From the NCBI RefSeq assembly GCF_001428385.1, contig NZ_LMSK01000001.1:621355-685354 (forward strand): DNA of 64,000 nucleotides, given 5' to 3'. The position numbers and the translations under genes were made by a program. This DNA comes from Rhodanobacter sp. Soil772. Lineage in GTDB: Bacteria; Pseudomonadota; Gammaproteobacteria; Xanthomonadales; Rhodanobacteraceae. Of this stretch, positions 12,208 through 22,100 are shown in pieces (the stretch's first letter is position 1; each line of letters begins with the position of its first letter). The notes beneath the pieces were generated by a model. That model was given only the letters and a program-made list of their open reading frames with translations. It searched no databases and was not told where the DNA came from.

Positions 12208-13572
12208 ATGATGGACACGATGACCCAGCGCAAATATTTCGGTACGGACGGCATTCGCGGCCCGGTCGGGCAATGGCCGATCAGCGCGGACTTCATGTTG
12301 CGGCTGGGTCGCGCCGCCGGCAGCGTGCTGGCGCGCGACGGCAAGGAGCGGCCGAATGTGCTGATCGGCAAGGACACCCGCATTTCGGGCTACATGTTCG
12401 AGGCCGCGCTGGAGGCTGGCCTGGTCGCCGCCGGTGCCGACGTGGGCCTGCTCGGCCCGATGCCGACGCCGGCGGTGGCGTACCTGACTCGCTCCATGCG
12501 CGCACAGACCGGCATCGTGATCAGTGCCTCGCACAACCCGCATCACGACAACGGCATCAAGTTCTTCTCCGCCAACGGCGAGAAACTGTCCGACGAGGTC
12601 GAGCTGGCGATCGAGCGGGAGATCGACGCCGAGTTCGTCACGGTGCCGTCCGAGCGGCTCGGCAGGGCCCGCCGGATCGACGATGCGGTGGCCCGTTATG
12701 CGGAGTACTGCAAGAGCACCGTGGCCGAGGATTTCAGCCTGCACGGGCTCAAGCTGGTGCTGGATTGCGCGCATGGCGCGACCTACCAGGTGGCGCCGAA
12801 AGTGTTTGCCGAACTGGGCGCCGAGGTGATCGCGATCGGCGACAAGCCGGATGGCTTCAACATCAACCGCGAAGTCGGCTCGACCTATCCGCAGACCCTG
12901 CAACAGGCGGTGCTGGCGCACGGTGCCGACATCGGCATCGCGTTCGACGGCGATGGCGATCGCGTACAGCTGGTCGACCGGCATGGCGTACTGGCCGACG
13001 GCGACGACATCCTCTATGTGCTGGCGCGCAGCTGGCACGCGCAGGGAATGTTGAAGGGACCGGTGGTCGGCACCCTGATGAGCAACTACGGCCTGCAGCT
13101 CGCACTGGCCGAGTTCGGGGTGCCGCTGATCCGCGCGAACGTGGGCGACCGCTACGTACTGCAGCAGCTGAAGGAACATGGCGGCGTGCTCGGCGGCGAA
13201 ACGTCCGGCCACGTCCTGTGCCTGGACCGTGCCACCACCGGCGACGGCATCGTCGTCGCGCTGGCCGTGTTGGAAGCGCTGGCGCGCTCCGGCGTGGACC
13301 TGGCCGCAGCACGGCAGGGCCTGCAGAAGATGCCGCAGGTAATGCTCAACGTGCGTGCCGCCGGCGCACGCGAGGCACTGGCGAGCAGCGAGGTAAAACA
13401 GGCTCTGGCCGAGGCGGAGCAGATCCTGCACGGCCGCGGCCGGGTGGTGCTGCGCGCCTCCGGCACCGAACCGCTGGTGCGCGTCACCATCGAGGGGGCC
13501 GATGCGGTGGAAGTGCAGCAGTTGGCAGAGAGGCTCGCCGGGATTGTAAAATCCGCAGCCGAACGCTCGTGA
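12208..13572 (+). CDS. glmM: Phosphoglucosamine mutase
   Basis: 454 residues. Converts glucosamine-6-P to glucosamine-1-P for UDP-GlcNAc, peptidoglycan and LPS. Markers: [10 protein letters not shown] at the N terminus, the phosphoserine in [16 protein letters not shown] (S108 in this numbering), the Mg loop [11 protein letters not shown], the sugar loop GGETSGH and the phosphate-binding [11 protein letters not shown]. The start is ambiguous: ATGs at 12208, 12211 and 12220 are all in frame, and family members usually begin a few residues before KYFGTDG, which favours 12220. Follows folP as in other gammaproteobacteria. Confidence 0.96.
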   Translation: MMDTMTQRKYFGTDGIRGPVGQWPISADFMLRLGRAAGSVLARDGKERPNVLIGKDTRISGYMFEAALEAGLVAAGADVGLLGPMPTPAVAYLTRSMRAQTGIVISASHNPHHDNGIKFFSANGEKLSDEVELAIEREIDAEFVTVPSERLGRARRIDDAVARYAEYCKSTVAEDFSLHGLKLVLDCAHGATYQVAPKVFAELGAEVIAIGDKPDGFNINREVGSTYPQTLQQAVLAHGADIGIAFDGDGDRVQLVDRHGVLADGDDILYVLARSWHAQGMLKGPVVGTLMSNYGLQLALAEFGVPLIRANVGDRYVLQQLKEHGGVLGGETSGHVLCLDRATTGDGIVVALAVLEALARSGVDLAAARQGLQKMPQVMLNVRAAGAREALASSEVKQALAEAEQILHGRGRVVLRASGTEPLVRVTIEGADAVEVQQLAERLAGIVKSAAERS

Positions 13573-13670
13573 ACCTGTAGTGGTATTGGGTCGCCATGGA
13601 CTGGCCCGACGTGCCCCGCCCTTGCGGTGGCGGATGAATCGACCGCACGCCTAACCTGGTGACTACAGCC

Positions 13671-14606
13671 ATGAAGAATGTTCCCACCCTCGACATCCGC
13701 CGCTACGACACCGATCGCGACGCCTTCGTCGCCGAGATCGGTGCGGCTTACCGTGAATTCGGCTTCTGCTGCATCAGCGGTCACGGCATTCCGCGCGAAC
13801 TGATCGACGGCTCCTACGACGTGTTCCAACGCTTCTTCGCGCTGCCGACCGAAACCAAGATGAAGTACCACCTCGCCGGCAGCGGCGGCGCGCGCGGCTA
13901 TACGCCGTTCAAGGTGGAGACCGCCAAGGACAGCCAGTACGCCGACCTCAAGGAGTTCTGGCATGTCGGCCGCGAGATCCCGCGTGATTCGAAGTTCGCC
14001 GACGTGATGCCGCCGAACATCTGGCCGAGCGAAGTGCCGGACTTCAAGCAGTACGGCTACGGCCTGTACGAGGCGCTGGACCAGCTCGGCACGCGCGTGC
14101 TGCGCGCGCTGGCCTTGCACATCGGCGAGCCGGAAAACCTCTTCGAGGACAGGACCGACGTCGGCAACTCGATCCTGCGCCCGATCCACTATCCGCCGAT
14201 CACCCAGGACAACATTCCGAACGTTCGCGCCGGTGCACACGAAGACATCAACTTCATCACCTTGCTGGTCGGCGCCAGCGCGGAAGGGCTGGAAGTGCTC
14301 ACCCGCGAGGGCGAGTGGCTGCCGATCACCACCGAGGGCGATGCGATCGTGGTGAACATCGGCGACATGCTGCAGCGGCTCTCCAACCACGTGTATCCGT
14401 CCACCACGCACCGGGTGGTCAACCCGAAGAACGAGAACGCGCGCAAGCCGCGCTATTCGGTGCCGTTCTTCCTGCACCCGAATCCGGACGTGGTGCTGGA
14501 CCCGCTCGACTCGTGCATCACACCGGACAACCCGCGTCGCTACGACGCCTCGATCACCTCGCACGAATACCTGCTGCAGCGGTTGCGCGAGATCAAGCTG
14601 ATTTAG
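13671..14606 (+). CDS. Isopenicillin-N-synthase-like 2-oxoglutarate/Fe(II) oxygenase
   Basis: 311 residues of the 2OG-Fe(II) oxygenase superfamily, IPNS branch. The N-terminal DIOX_N region carries EFGFCCISGHGIP and the GYTPFKVETAK segment. The double-stranded beta-helix has the iron ligands H190 and D192 (HEDINF) and distal H247 (STTHRVVNP), followed by R261-Y-S263, the 2-oxoglutarate carboxylate clamp. All catalytic residues are thus kept. These soluble oxygenases modify small molecules; the substrate here is unknown and no antibiotic cluster surrounds it. ATG 13671 is chosen over an in-frame GTG four codons upstream. Confidence 0.88.
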   Translation: MKNVPTLDIRRYDTDRDAFVAEIGAAYREFGFCCISGHGIPRELIDGSYDVFQRFFALPTETKMKYHLAGSGGARGYTPFKVETAKDSQYADLKEFWHVGREIPRDSKFADVMPPNIWPSEVPDFKQYGYGLYEALDQLGTRVLRALALHIGEPENLFEDRTDVGNSILRPIHYPPITQDNIPNVRAGAHEDINFITLLVGASAEGLEVLTREGEWLPITTEGDAIVVNIGDMLQRLSNHVYPSTTHRVVNPKNENARKPRYSVPFFLHPNPDVVLDPLDSCITPDNPRRYDASITSHEYLLQRLREIKLI

Positions 14607-14663
14607 CCGGGAATCGGGAATGGGGATTCGGGAATCGGAAGAGCCGCGAATCCGGAGCACCGA

Positions 14664-15335
14664 TCAAGCCATCCAGAAGAACACGGCGGTCATGCGCTTG
14701 GCCGCCGTTTCCAGTCCCCAGTACGCGCTGGCGCTGTGGATCAGGTTGGCCTTGTAGACCAGCAGCCGGTTGTAGCGATGCGCCACGCGCACGTCCTCGA
14801 CAAACGAGTTCGGCTGCACGAAGCGGTTGCCCAGCGCCTCGGCCAAGTTGCGATATGGCGGCAGCACGATATTGCCGCCGAGCTGGCCGCCGGGCATGCG
14901 CTGGCGGAAGAAACTGGTACCGCACTGCTCCGGCACGCCGGGGTTGAGATACAGCACGGCGGCGTAGCGACACAGGTTCGATGAGTCGGTATGCGGCTTG
15001 ACCGCGCCTTCGACCGAACCGACCACCTGCACGCAATTGTGGTTGAGCCGGATGCCGGTCTCGGTCTGCTCGACCCAGACTTTCTTCGCGCCGGTCAGCC
15101 GGCACACCTGCGCATCCAGTGCGGCCAGCTCTTCATCGAGCAAAGCGGGCATGGCGCGCATGCCCGGCCATACTTCGCCGGTGTACGGATAACCCATTTC
15201 CCAGTCGGTCTTGGCCAGGCAGCGCGCGCGTACCTCGTCGGCATTCGGCAGCACGCCGTCGACCACCCAGTAATCGCGACCTTCGACGGGCTTGCGATAA
15301 GGCAACGGGCGCATCTGGGTAGGGAACAGGGACAT
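14664..15335 (-). CDS. DUF6445-like protein with 2OG-oxygenase fold
   Basis: 223 residues. The His-X-Asp pair at H115/D117 (KPHTDSSN), a following beta-rich stretch (RYAAVLYLNPGVPEQCGTSF) and a later histidine H200 (LIHSASAYWG) before RMTAVFFW match the jelly-roll core of Fe(II)/2OG-type enzymes as seen in the DUF6445 family. The function is not established. The family is known from sugar-related and natural-product loci, but nothing like that is next to it here. Convergent with the preceding oxygenase gene and separated from the SDR gene upstream by 57 nt. Confidence 0.7.
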   Translation of the reverse strand: MSLFPTQMRPLPYRKPVEGRDYWVVDGVLPNADEVRARCLAKTDWEMGYPYTGEVWPGMRAMPALLDEELAALDAQVCRLTGAKKVWVEQTETGIRLNHNCVQVVGSVEGAVKPHTDSSNLCRYAAVLYLNPGVPEQCGTSFFRQRMPGGQLGGNIVLPPYRNLAEALGNRFVQPNSFVEDVRVAHRYNRLLVYKANLIHSASAYWGLETAAKRMTAVFFWMA

Positions 15336-15392
15336 TCGACGAAGACCGATGATGTGCGGGAGAACGGTAGCTGACGACGCAAATCCGCGAAG

Positions 15393-16202
15393 CTAGATCT
15401 GGGTATTCCGGTAGCGTTTCGACTCCCGCGCGGAAAGCCACATGGCCAGCCGGTCCGGCAGCAACTGGATGACGGCCTTGATGGTGCGGTTGACCCGGCC
15501 CGGGATGTACACGGCGTCGCCGCGTTCGACCGCCGCGATGCCCTGGTGCACCACCTCTTCCGCGCTCAGCCACATGAAGCCGGGCAGTTTGTCCATCTTG
15601 TCGCGGGTGCGGGTGACGTCGTGGAATTCCGACCAGGTGAAGCCGGGGCAGAGTGCGCAGACGTGCACCCCGGCCGCGTGATTTTCCAGCGCCAGCGACT
15701 GCGAGAACTTGATCAGGTAGGCCTTGCTGGCGGCATACAAGGTGTGCCCGGCCGGACCGGGGACATGCCCGGCGAGCGAGGCGACGTTGATGATGCGGCC
15801 ATGACCGCGCTGGCGCATGCCGGGCAGCAACCGCCACGCCAGTTCGGTGGGCGCGGTCAGCAGTACCTGCAGGAAGTCTGCATGGGTCGCCCAGTCGTTG
15901 GCGACGAAGGTGCCGGGTACGCCGTAACCGGCGTTGTTGATCAGCCAGTCCACCTGCAGGCCACGCTGTTCCAGTGCATCGCACAGCGCCTGTGGCGTGG
16001 CCGGGTCAGCGAGGTCGTGCGGCAACACGGTGACCTGGACGGCATGTTGTCCGCGGAGTTCAGCGGCGAGAGCTTCCAGCCGGTCGGCGCGGCGCGCGGT
16101 CAGCACCAGGTCGTGGCCGAGTGCGGCAAGTTGCCGGGCAAACGCGGCGCCGATGCCGGACGAGGCGCCGGTGATCAGGCTGAGCGGGCGGGGAGGCGAC
16201 AT
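15393..16202 (-). CDS. Short-chain dehydrogenase/reductase
   Basis: 269 residues, classical SDR. The NAD(P)-binding TGASSGIG is at 11-18, LINNAGYG follows strand 4, and the catalytic Ser/Tyr/Lys are in INVASLAGHVPGPAGHTLYAASKAYL. LTARRADRLEALAAEL after strand 2 has the arginines typical of NADP-preferring SDRs (YdfG/DltE-like). Product direction and substrate are unknown. The ATG at 16202 is taken because the Rossmann fold begins eight residues later; a further ATG upstream would add a few polar residues only. Lies between DUF6445 and the divergent tpiA. Confidence 0.85.
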   Translation of the reverse strand: MSPPRPLSLITGASSGIGAAFARQLAALGHDLVLTARRADRLEALAAELRGQHAVQVTVLPHDLADPATPQALCDALEQRGLQVDWLINNAGYGVPGTFVANDWATHADFLQVLLTAPTELAWRLLPGMRQRGHGRIINVASLAGHVPGPAGHTLYAASKAYLIKFSQSLALENHAAGVHVCALCPGFTWSEFHDVTRTRDKMDKLPGFMWLSAEEVVHQGIAAVERGDAVYIPGRVNRTIKAVIQLLPDRLAMWLSARESKRYRNTQI

Positions 16203-16329
16203 GCGGCGTTCCGTGTGGCAAATCGTCATTCTTGACCGGGCCGGCCGATTGGCGCCAGTGGGCAGTGCGGGTTTGCCCATATCCGGGGGCGTCGGTAAGC
16301 TTGCGGTTTGACCGCAACGGAAGCAGCAC

Positions 16330-17097
16330 ATGCGCAAGAAATTCGTCGCCGGCAACTGGAAAATGCACGGCAGCCGTTCGATGGCCAAGGCCCTGGTGAA
16401 CGACATCGCCGCCGGCATGCCGGACGATATCGACGTGGCCGTATTCCCGCCGTTTCCGTACGTGGCCGAACTGGCCTGGCAGCATGCCGATTCCGGCCTG
16501 GGCCTGGGCGCACAGGACGTCAGCGAGCATGAGGGGCAGGGCGCGTATACCGGCGAAGTCTCCGCCGCCATGCTGGCGGATATCGGCGCGCGCTGGGTGC
16601 TGGTCGGCCATTCCGAGCGCCGCCAGTATCACGGCGAAGGCGACGAACTGGTCGCGCGCAAGTTCGCTGCGGCCCGCGCCGGCGGCCTGACGCCGATCCT
16701 GTGCGTGGGCGAGACCCTGGAACAGCGTAAAGCCGATGAAACCGAAGCGGTCATCGCACGGCAGCTGCAGGCCGTGCTGGCGCTCAATGGCGTGGCCAGT
16801 TTCGACACGGCGGTAATCGCCTACGAGCCGGTCTGGGCGATCGGCACCGGCCACACCGCCAGCCCGGAGCAGGCACAGCAAGTGCACGCCTTCATTCGTA
16901 GCCAACTGGAAAAGGAAGATGTTATGATTGCCCGTCTGACCCGACTGCTTTACGGCGGCAGCGTCAAGGCGGCCAATGCCGCGGAATTGTTCGCGCAGGC
17001 GGACGTGGACGGAGGGCTGATCGGCGGTGCCTCTCTGACCGCATCCGACTTCCTTGGAATCTGCGCCGCGGCGCATCAGGCGCTACAGGCTCAATAG
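16330..17097 (+). CDS. tpiA: Triosephosphate isomerase
   Basis: 255 residues, usual TIM length. Interconverts dihydroxyacetone-P and glyceraldehyde-3-P in glycolysis and gluconeogenesis. Catalytic K11 (GNWKMHG), H94 (VLVGHSERRQY) and E166 (AYEPVWAIGTG), and the phosphate loop YGGSVKAANA are all present. A GGAAG ribosome site lies upstream. Only 7 nt separate it from secG, so the two are co-transcribed. Confidence 0.98.
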   Translation: MRKKFVAGNWKMHGSRSMAKALVNDIAAGMPDDIDVAVFPPFPYVAELAWQHADSGLGLGAQDVSEHEGQGAYTGEVSAAMLADIGARWVLVGHSERRQYHGEGDELVARKFAAARAGGLTPILCVGETLEQRKADETEAVIARQLQAVLALNGVASFDTAVIAYEPVWAIGTGHTASPEQAQQVHAFIRSQLEKEDVMIARLTRLLYGGSVKAANAAELFAQADVDGGLIGGASLTASDFLGICAAAHQALQAQ

Positions 17098-17104
17098 AAA
17101 CCTT

Positions 17105-17566
17105 ATGTTCGTCATTTTCAGCGTGTTTTACATTCTGATCGCTGCGGCGATGATCGTGCTGATCCTGCTGCAGAACGGCGCTGGCGCCGATGCCGGCTCG
17201 GGCTTCGGCGGCGGCGCATCGGCCACGGTGTTCGGTGCGCGTGGTTCGTCCACGTTCCTGACACGTGCCACTGGCGTGCTTGCGGGCCTGTTCTTCCTGC
17301 TCAGCCTTGGCATGGGCATCTACCTGCATGGCAACGGTGTGCCGCACACCAATACGGAAGATCTGGGCGTGATGGGCGCGCTCGCCGACAAGCCGGCTGC
17401 CGGCAAGGCAACTCCGGCCGCACCGGCGGGTGGCTCGGAAGTACCGTCGGCGGTTCCCGCTGCAAACAACAACGCCGTTCCGGCCGCTGCGCCAGCGGCA
17501 ACCCCCGCCCCGACCCAGAGTCAGGGCGAGGTGCCGGCAGCCACCAAGCCGCCGGCCAAGCACTAA
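17105..17566 (+). CDS. secG: Protein translocase subunit SecG
   Basis: 153 residues. Two membrane segments (VIFSVFYILIAAAMIVLILL and VLAGLFFLLSLGMGIYL) flank the conserved loop LLQNGAGADAGSGFGGGAS and VFGARGSSTFLTR, the SecG signature of the SecYEG channel. The C-terminal ~65 residues are an Ala/Pro/Asn-rich tail ending PPAKH, longer than the short E. coli tail (110 aa in total), as is common in Xanthomonadales. Placed right after tpiA and before tRNA-Leu. Confidence 0.95.
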   Translation: MFVIFSVFYILIAAAMIVLILLQNGAGADAGSGFGGGASATVFGARGSSTFLTRATGVLAGLFFLLSLGMGIYLHGNGVPHTNTEDLGVMGALADKPAAGKATPAAPAGGSEVPSAVPAANNNAVPAAAPAATPAPTQSQGEVPAATKPPAKH

Positions 17567-17577
17567 GCAACACACCT

Positions 17578-17662
17578 GCCCAGGTGGCGGAACTGGTAGA
17601 CGCACTACCTTGAGGTGGTAGCGACGCAAGTCGTAGGGGTTCGAGTCCCCTCTTGGGCACCA
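17578..17662 (+). tRNA. tRNA-Leu (GAG)
   Basis: 85 nt with encoded CCA. Acceptor stem GCCCAGG pairs with CTTGGGC at the 3' end (one G-U), followed by discriminator A and CCA. The anticodon stem CTACC/GGTAG encloses loop TTGAGGT, giving anticodon GAG. The class II variable arm GCGACGCAAGTCGT and T-loop GGTTCGAGTCC are clear. It reads leucine CUC/CUU codons. Located 11 nt after secG and followed by a strong terminator. Confidence 0.96.
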
Positions 17663-17706
17663 ATACAGGGTTTCAGTGAGCAATCGCCGAAGCCGCAGCA
17701 GACAGG

Positions 17707-17731
17707 AAAACCGCCAGTTGGCGGTTTTTTT
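17707..17731 (+). terminator. Intrinsic terminator after tRNA-Leu
   Basis: Perfect 7-bp stem AACCGCC/GGCGGTT with AGTT loop, A-run before and T-run after, so it could work in both directions. Ends the tpiA-secG-tRNA transcript. Confidence 0.85.
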
Positions 17732-17772
17732 GTTTGCGTCGTGGCATCCAGCCTCGTTGGGCTCGCTATGGG

Positions 17773-17793
17773 GCCCAAGAGGGGACTCGAACC
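17773..17793 (-). repeat. Inverted 21-nt copy of the 3' part of tRNA-Leu
   Basis: Positions 17773-17793 are the exact reverse complement of tRNA-Leu positions 17638-17658 (T-loop through the acceptor 3' strand, without CCA). The rest of the tRNA is absent. The stretch from 17663 to 17972 otherwise holds the terminator, no convincing gene and some GC-rich sequence. The fragment may be the scar of an element that used the tRNA 3' end as its attachment site, later inverted; this is inference. Confidence 0.8.
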
Positions 17794-17972
17794 TTCTGAA
17801 CATCGGGCAGCCAGCGGGGCAGTTGCACGGTGCTTCCCGCACAACGAGTGTGGGTGGCGGCCGACATATCGGGCCTTGCGGCCGTGACACATTACGCCCA
17901 GACGATAAAGGCACCGGATGACCGATCGGTCGTGTCGCTGCCAGGTTCCTCACCGGAAGGGGAGTGGGTGTC

Positions 17973-18227
17973 ATGGTGACGATTTCGCTGGAGCAATCGG
18001 CCGCGGGCGACTGGCGTGTCTGCCGCTGTCGGACCACGCTGTTCAGTGACCTGCAGCTGGGGGCGGCGATCAAGCTTGCCCGGGAAATGGCTCGCGACGA
18101 GCATCAGCGCCTCGGGCGCCAGGTCCGGGTGGAAATGCCGGGGCCGATTTCCGCGATCGTGCTGGCGCGCTATGCCGATGATGGCGACGAAAGCAAAAGC
18201 AACGCGGCCGCCGCGCTGGCCGCCTGA
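17973..18227 (+). CDS. Small hypothetical protein
   Basis: 84 residues; not recognised. The ATG at 17973 has GAAGGGGAG upstream. The sequence is soluble and looks like one small alpha/beta unit: ITISLEQ-type strand, WRVCRCRTTLFSDL, an amphipathic helix (GAAIKLAREMARDEHQRLG), then a strand with VRVEMPGP and ISAIVLARYA. Cysteines occur as CRC. It precedes the UvrY-type regulator by 175 nt in the same direction. Codon use matches the neighbours, so it is probably a real native gene of unknown role. Confidence 0.55.
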   Translation: MVTISLEQSAAGDWRVCRCRTTLFSDLQLGAAIKLAREMARDEHQRLGRQVRVEMPGPISAIVLARYADDGDESKSNAAAALAA

Positions 18228-18402
18228 GCATCTTTCGACCTGGGGTCCATATCGCGCCATGATGCCGCGCCACCGTACCCGCGTGCCGCCGCCGACGGTA
18301 CGCTGCAGCCGGTTCTCGCGCCATGCAACGGAAGTACCGAACTGCTTGCAATGAGGCGCCGTGCGGCCTAATTTCATGCAGCCCAACCAAGGAGGGCGTC
18401 AA

Positions 18403-19056
18403 GTGATCAATGTGGTCCTGGTGGATGATCACGAGCTGGTTCGCACCGGCTTTCGAATGATCTTGCAGCAACAGCCGGACATCAGTGTCAGCGGCGAAGC
18501 GGGCAGTGCCGAAGATGGCCTGCAGCTGATCCGGACGCTGGCGCCGGACATCGCCCTGGTCGACGTGCACATGCCCGGCATGAGTGGGATCGAACTCACC
18601 GAACGCGTGTGCCGCTCGAAAATGTCCACGCATGTCGTCATCGTGACGGTGGTCGATGACGCACGTTTCCCCAAGCGCCTGCTCGATGCTGGCGCGCTCG
18701 GCTACCTGACCAAGGGCTGCAGCGCCGGCGAGCTGGTGTCTGCCGTGCGCCAGGTGGCCGGTGGCCGTCGTTATCTTGCCCCGGCAGTCGCGCAGCAGCT
18801 TGCACTGGCCACCCTCGACGGCAGCGCCTCGCCATTCGACGTACTGTCCAGCCGCGAACTCGAGGTAGCGATGATGCTGGTTCGCGGCAAGCCGCTGACG
18901 ATCATCGGCGAACAGCTCAACCTGAGTCCAAAAACCGTATCCACCTACAAGCAGCGTCTGATGGAGAAGCTGCGCGTGGATCATGTGCTCAGCCTGGCCC
19001 ATCTGATGACGGTGCACGGACTGATCGACACGCCAAACCACCACGTCGGAAACTGA
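18403..19056 (+). CDS. Response regulator, NarL/FixJ family, GacA/UvrY-like
   Basis: 217 residues from a GTG start at 18403 directly behind AAGGAGG; in-frame codons further upstream would precede the ribosome site. Receiver domain with acidic pocket DDH, phospho-acceptor D54 (ALVDVHMPG) and K104 (YLTKGC). A LuxR-type HTH follows near 150-205 (LSSRELEVAMMLVRGKPLTIIGEQLNLSPKTVSTYKQRLMEKL). KTVSTYKQRLMEKL and the overall length match UvrY/GacA. In gammaproteobacteria such regulators are activated by BarA/GacS and drive CsrA-titrating RNAs; uvrC, the usual downstream partner of uvrY, is not here. No kinase gene adjoins it. Confidence 0.82.
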   Translation: MINVVLVDDHELVRTGFRMILQQQPDISVSGEAGSAEDGLQLIRTLAPDIALVDVHMPGMSGIELTERVCRSKMSTHVVIVTVVDDARFPKRLLDAGALGYLTKGCSAGELVSAVRQVAGGRRYLAPAVAQQLALATLDGSASPFDVLSSRELEVAMMLVRGKPLTIIGEQLNLSPKTVSTYKQRLMEKLRVDHVLSLAHLMTVHGLIDTPNHHVGN

Positions 19057-19090
19057 CGCGACGATTGCATCGCCGCGTCGTGACTCGCCC

Positions 19091-19126
19091 CAACGAAAAA
19101 CCGGACTCGCGTCCGGTTTTTCGTTG
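19091..19126. terminator. Bidirectional terminator between the UvrY-like gene and rne
   Basis: 16-bp perfect inverted repeat CAACGAAAAACCGGAC / GTCCGGTTTTTCGTTG with a TCGC loop. A-run and T-run on either side of the GC core suit termination of both convergent transcripts. Confidence 0.9.
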
Positions 19127-19148
19127 GATGACGCAATGTTGCGACGAC

Positions 19149-22100
19149 TCAGCCGTGCGAGTCACCCTGGTGTGCGTCGGGCTCGTCGTGCGACAGCGGC
19201 GACGCGGGTTTGCTTTCCTCGTCCACCGGCATCGCCGGCTTCGCCGGGTGAGCATGGACCGGCTGGGTCAGCAAGTCGCCTTGCTTTGGCAGTGGTAGCG
19301 AGGCTATGGGATTGGCTGCCGTCGGCTTTTCAGAAGCGCTGGCCGTGAGTGCTGGCGCCGTCACACTGACCGGATGGCCGTCCTGATGGACCGCCGAGGT
19401 TGTTGGCGTAGCCGGAGCGACAGTCACGGGAGCCGCGACTGTCGAGCCCGTCGGAGCCGGGGCCGGTCGCATCGTTGTCAACTGCTCCGCATCGTGAGTC
19501 GGCCGACTGACCGTCGTCGGAAGCGCGGCAATCGTGGTGATGACAGCCGGTGCCACGGGAGCGGCTTCGGCCTTGGCAGCGGGAGCATCCACACCGGCCG
19601 CGGCAACAGGCGCAGACGAAATCGGCGCGTGGGCGGCCGCCGGAGTGATCCTGACGGTGTCCTGCTCAGCTGAGGTCGTTGCCGCTGCAGACTGCACCGG
19701 ATTCGGAATCGGCGGCAGGGTAGGCAGGTTGAATGCCGTGGCGGGCGGCGCGGCACTGAGCGTCGCTGGCGCTGGCGTAACGACCGGCTTGGACTGGTTG
19801 TCGACCGGGGCGGCGACGGGCTTTTCGACTGGCTGCGCGGCAATCGGCTGACGAACCTGGGGAGCAACTGCCTGGATGGCATCGTCGGTCGCGTTGTTGT
19901 CGGCCGCAACGGCGGCCGTGGGCAACGATTCACGCGACGGTTGCTCGCTGCGTACTGCCGGGATGCCCGTTGCCGGAACAGCGGTGGTTTCTTCGTCGCG
20001 ATCTTCGTCATCGAGCGCCTGTGCCTGCTCGCTGTCGACGTCCGTACCGCTCGCGCCGGTCTCGTCATGACGGCGCCGGCGGCGGCCACCGCGACGGCCC
20101 CGGCGACGGCGTGACTGGCTGCCTTCGGTATCCGCTGCGTTGTCGGCGGACTCCGGCGCGGTCGACTCGGCCAGCGGCGTGAGCAGCAACTCGGCTTCCT
20201 TGGCCGCGTCATCCAGCGGAGCGGCGGCGGGGCGTTCATCGTTGGTGGTACGAGGCTGCCGCTCGGCCCTCGGCTGCTGCTGCGGGTTCGGTTTGCGTTC
20301 GGCCCGTGCCTGGTTGTTTTCGCCTGCGGCGGGCTTGGGCTGACGCTCCGCCTTGACGGTCTGCACCTGGGCCTGCTGCGACGGACGCGACTGCGCCTCG
20401 TTGTTGCGCTGGCGGTTGCTGCGCGCCTGCTGCTGGGCAGCAGATTTCGGCTGCTGCATCGTTTCGCGCCGCGGCTGGCGCGACGACGAGGCATTCGCGG
20501 TGTTGCCGCCGCGGTTGCCGCGCTCGTCACGGCGATTGCGGTTGCCGCCGTCGTTGTTGTTGTCGGCGTGCTTTGGCCCCGACGCCGGGGCAGCCGCTTC
20601 CGCGCTGCGGAACCAGCCCAGCAGGCGCGAAATGACACCGCCGGTCGGTGCGGTACGGGCCACCGGGGCAGCGGCAGGCTGACGGCGCGCGACGGGCTGC
20701 GCAGCAGCGACCGGAGTGGCGATTTCCTCGCGCACCGGGGCCGGGCTGGACGGCACGATGCCGCTCACCGCAGGCTGTTCGCCGCTGCCCAGGGCCTGGC
20801 CCATCTTCGGCAGCTCGGCGGTTTCCACCGTGGTCAGGCGCTCGTAGCTGGGCTTGCTGTGCTCGCCCATGTCCGCTTCGCGGATGCGCTGGATCTCGAT
20901 ATGCGGGGTTTCCAGCTTCTCGTCGGCGACGATCATCACGTGCACCTTGTGGCGCAGTTCGATCTCGACCACGCTGGCACGCTTCTCGTTGAGCAGGAAG
21001 TTGGCGACGCTGCTCGGCGCCTGCACCAGCACCTGGCCGGTGTTGTCCTTCATCGCATGTTCTTCGATCAGGCGCAGGGTCGACAGCGACAGCGATTCCA
21101 CACCGCGGATGTGGCCGTGGCCTTCGCAGCGCGGGCAGGTGATCTGGGTCGCCTCACCGAGACTCGGGCGCAGCCGCTGGCGCGACATCTCGAGCAGGCC
21201 GAAGCGCGAGATGCGGCCGATCTGCACGCGGGCGCGATCCAGTTTCAGCGCGTCTTTCAGGCGATCTTCCACCTCACGCTGGTGCTTCGGGCTGTCCATG
21301 TCGATGAAGTCGATCACCAGCAGGCCGCCGGCATCGCGGATGCGTGCCTGGCGGGCGATTTCCACCGCGGCCTCGCAATTGGTGTTGAACGCCGTTTCCT
21401 CGATGTCGCTGCCCTTGGTCGCCTTGGACGAGTTGACGTCGATCGCGGTCAGCGCTTCGGTCTGGTCGATCACGATCGAACCACCCGACGGCAGACGCAC
21501 CTGGCGGTCGAACGCGCTCTCGATCTGCGTCTCGATCTGGTAGCGGGTGAACAACGGGGTGTCGTCGCGGTACAGCTTGAGCTTGCGCAGCGCGTTCGGC
21601 ATCACCTGCTGCATGAAGTCGCGCGCGTCGTTGTACAGCGGCTCGTCGTCGATCAGGATCTCGCCGATGTCGCTGCGCAGGTAGTCGCGCAGGGCGCGGA
21701 TGAACAGCTTCGACTCCTGATAGATCAGGAACGGCGCCTTCTGCTTGTTGGCCGCTTCGGAGATCGATTTCCACAGCTGCAGCAGGTAGTCCAGGTCCCA
21801 CTGCAGCTCTTCGGCGTCGCGGCCGAGACCGGCGGTGCGCACGATCAGGCCGACGTCATCCGGTACGGTAACGTGGTCGAGTGCTTCCTTCAGCGCCTGC
21901 CGGTCCTCGCCCTCGATCCGGCGCGAGACGCCACCGGCCTTCGGGTTGTTCGGCATCAGCACCATGTAGCGGCCGGCCAGGCTGATGAACGTGGTCAGGG
22001 CAGCGCCCTTGTTGCCGCGCTCCTCCTTTTCCACCTGAACGACGACTTCCTGGCCTTCCTTGATCAGCTCGCGGATGTTCGCCTTGTGCGGGTCCAGGCC

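Noticed and set aside
17615-17921. Two overlapping frames starting in tRNA-Leu
   Set aside because: They translate the tRNA and its inverted fragment, a common annotation artefact.
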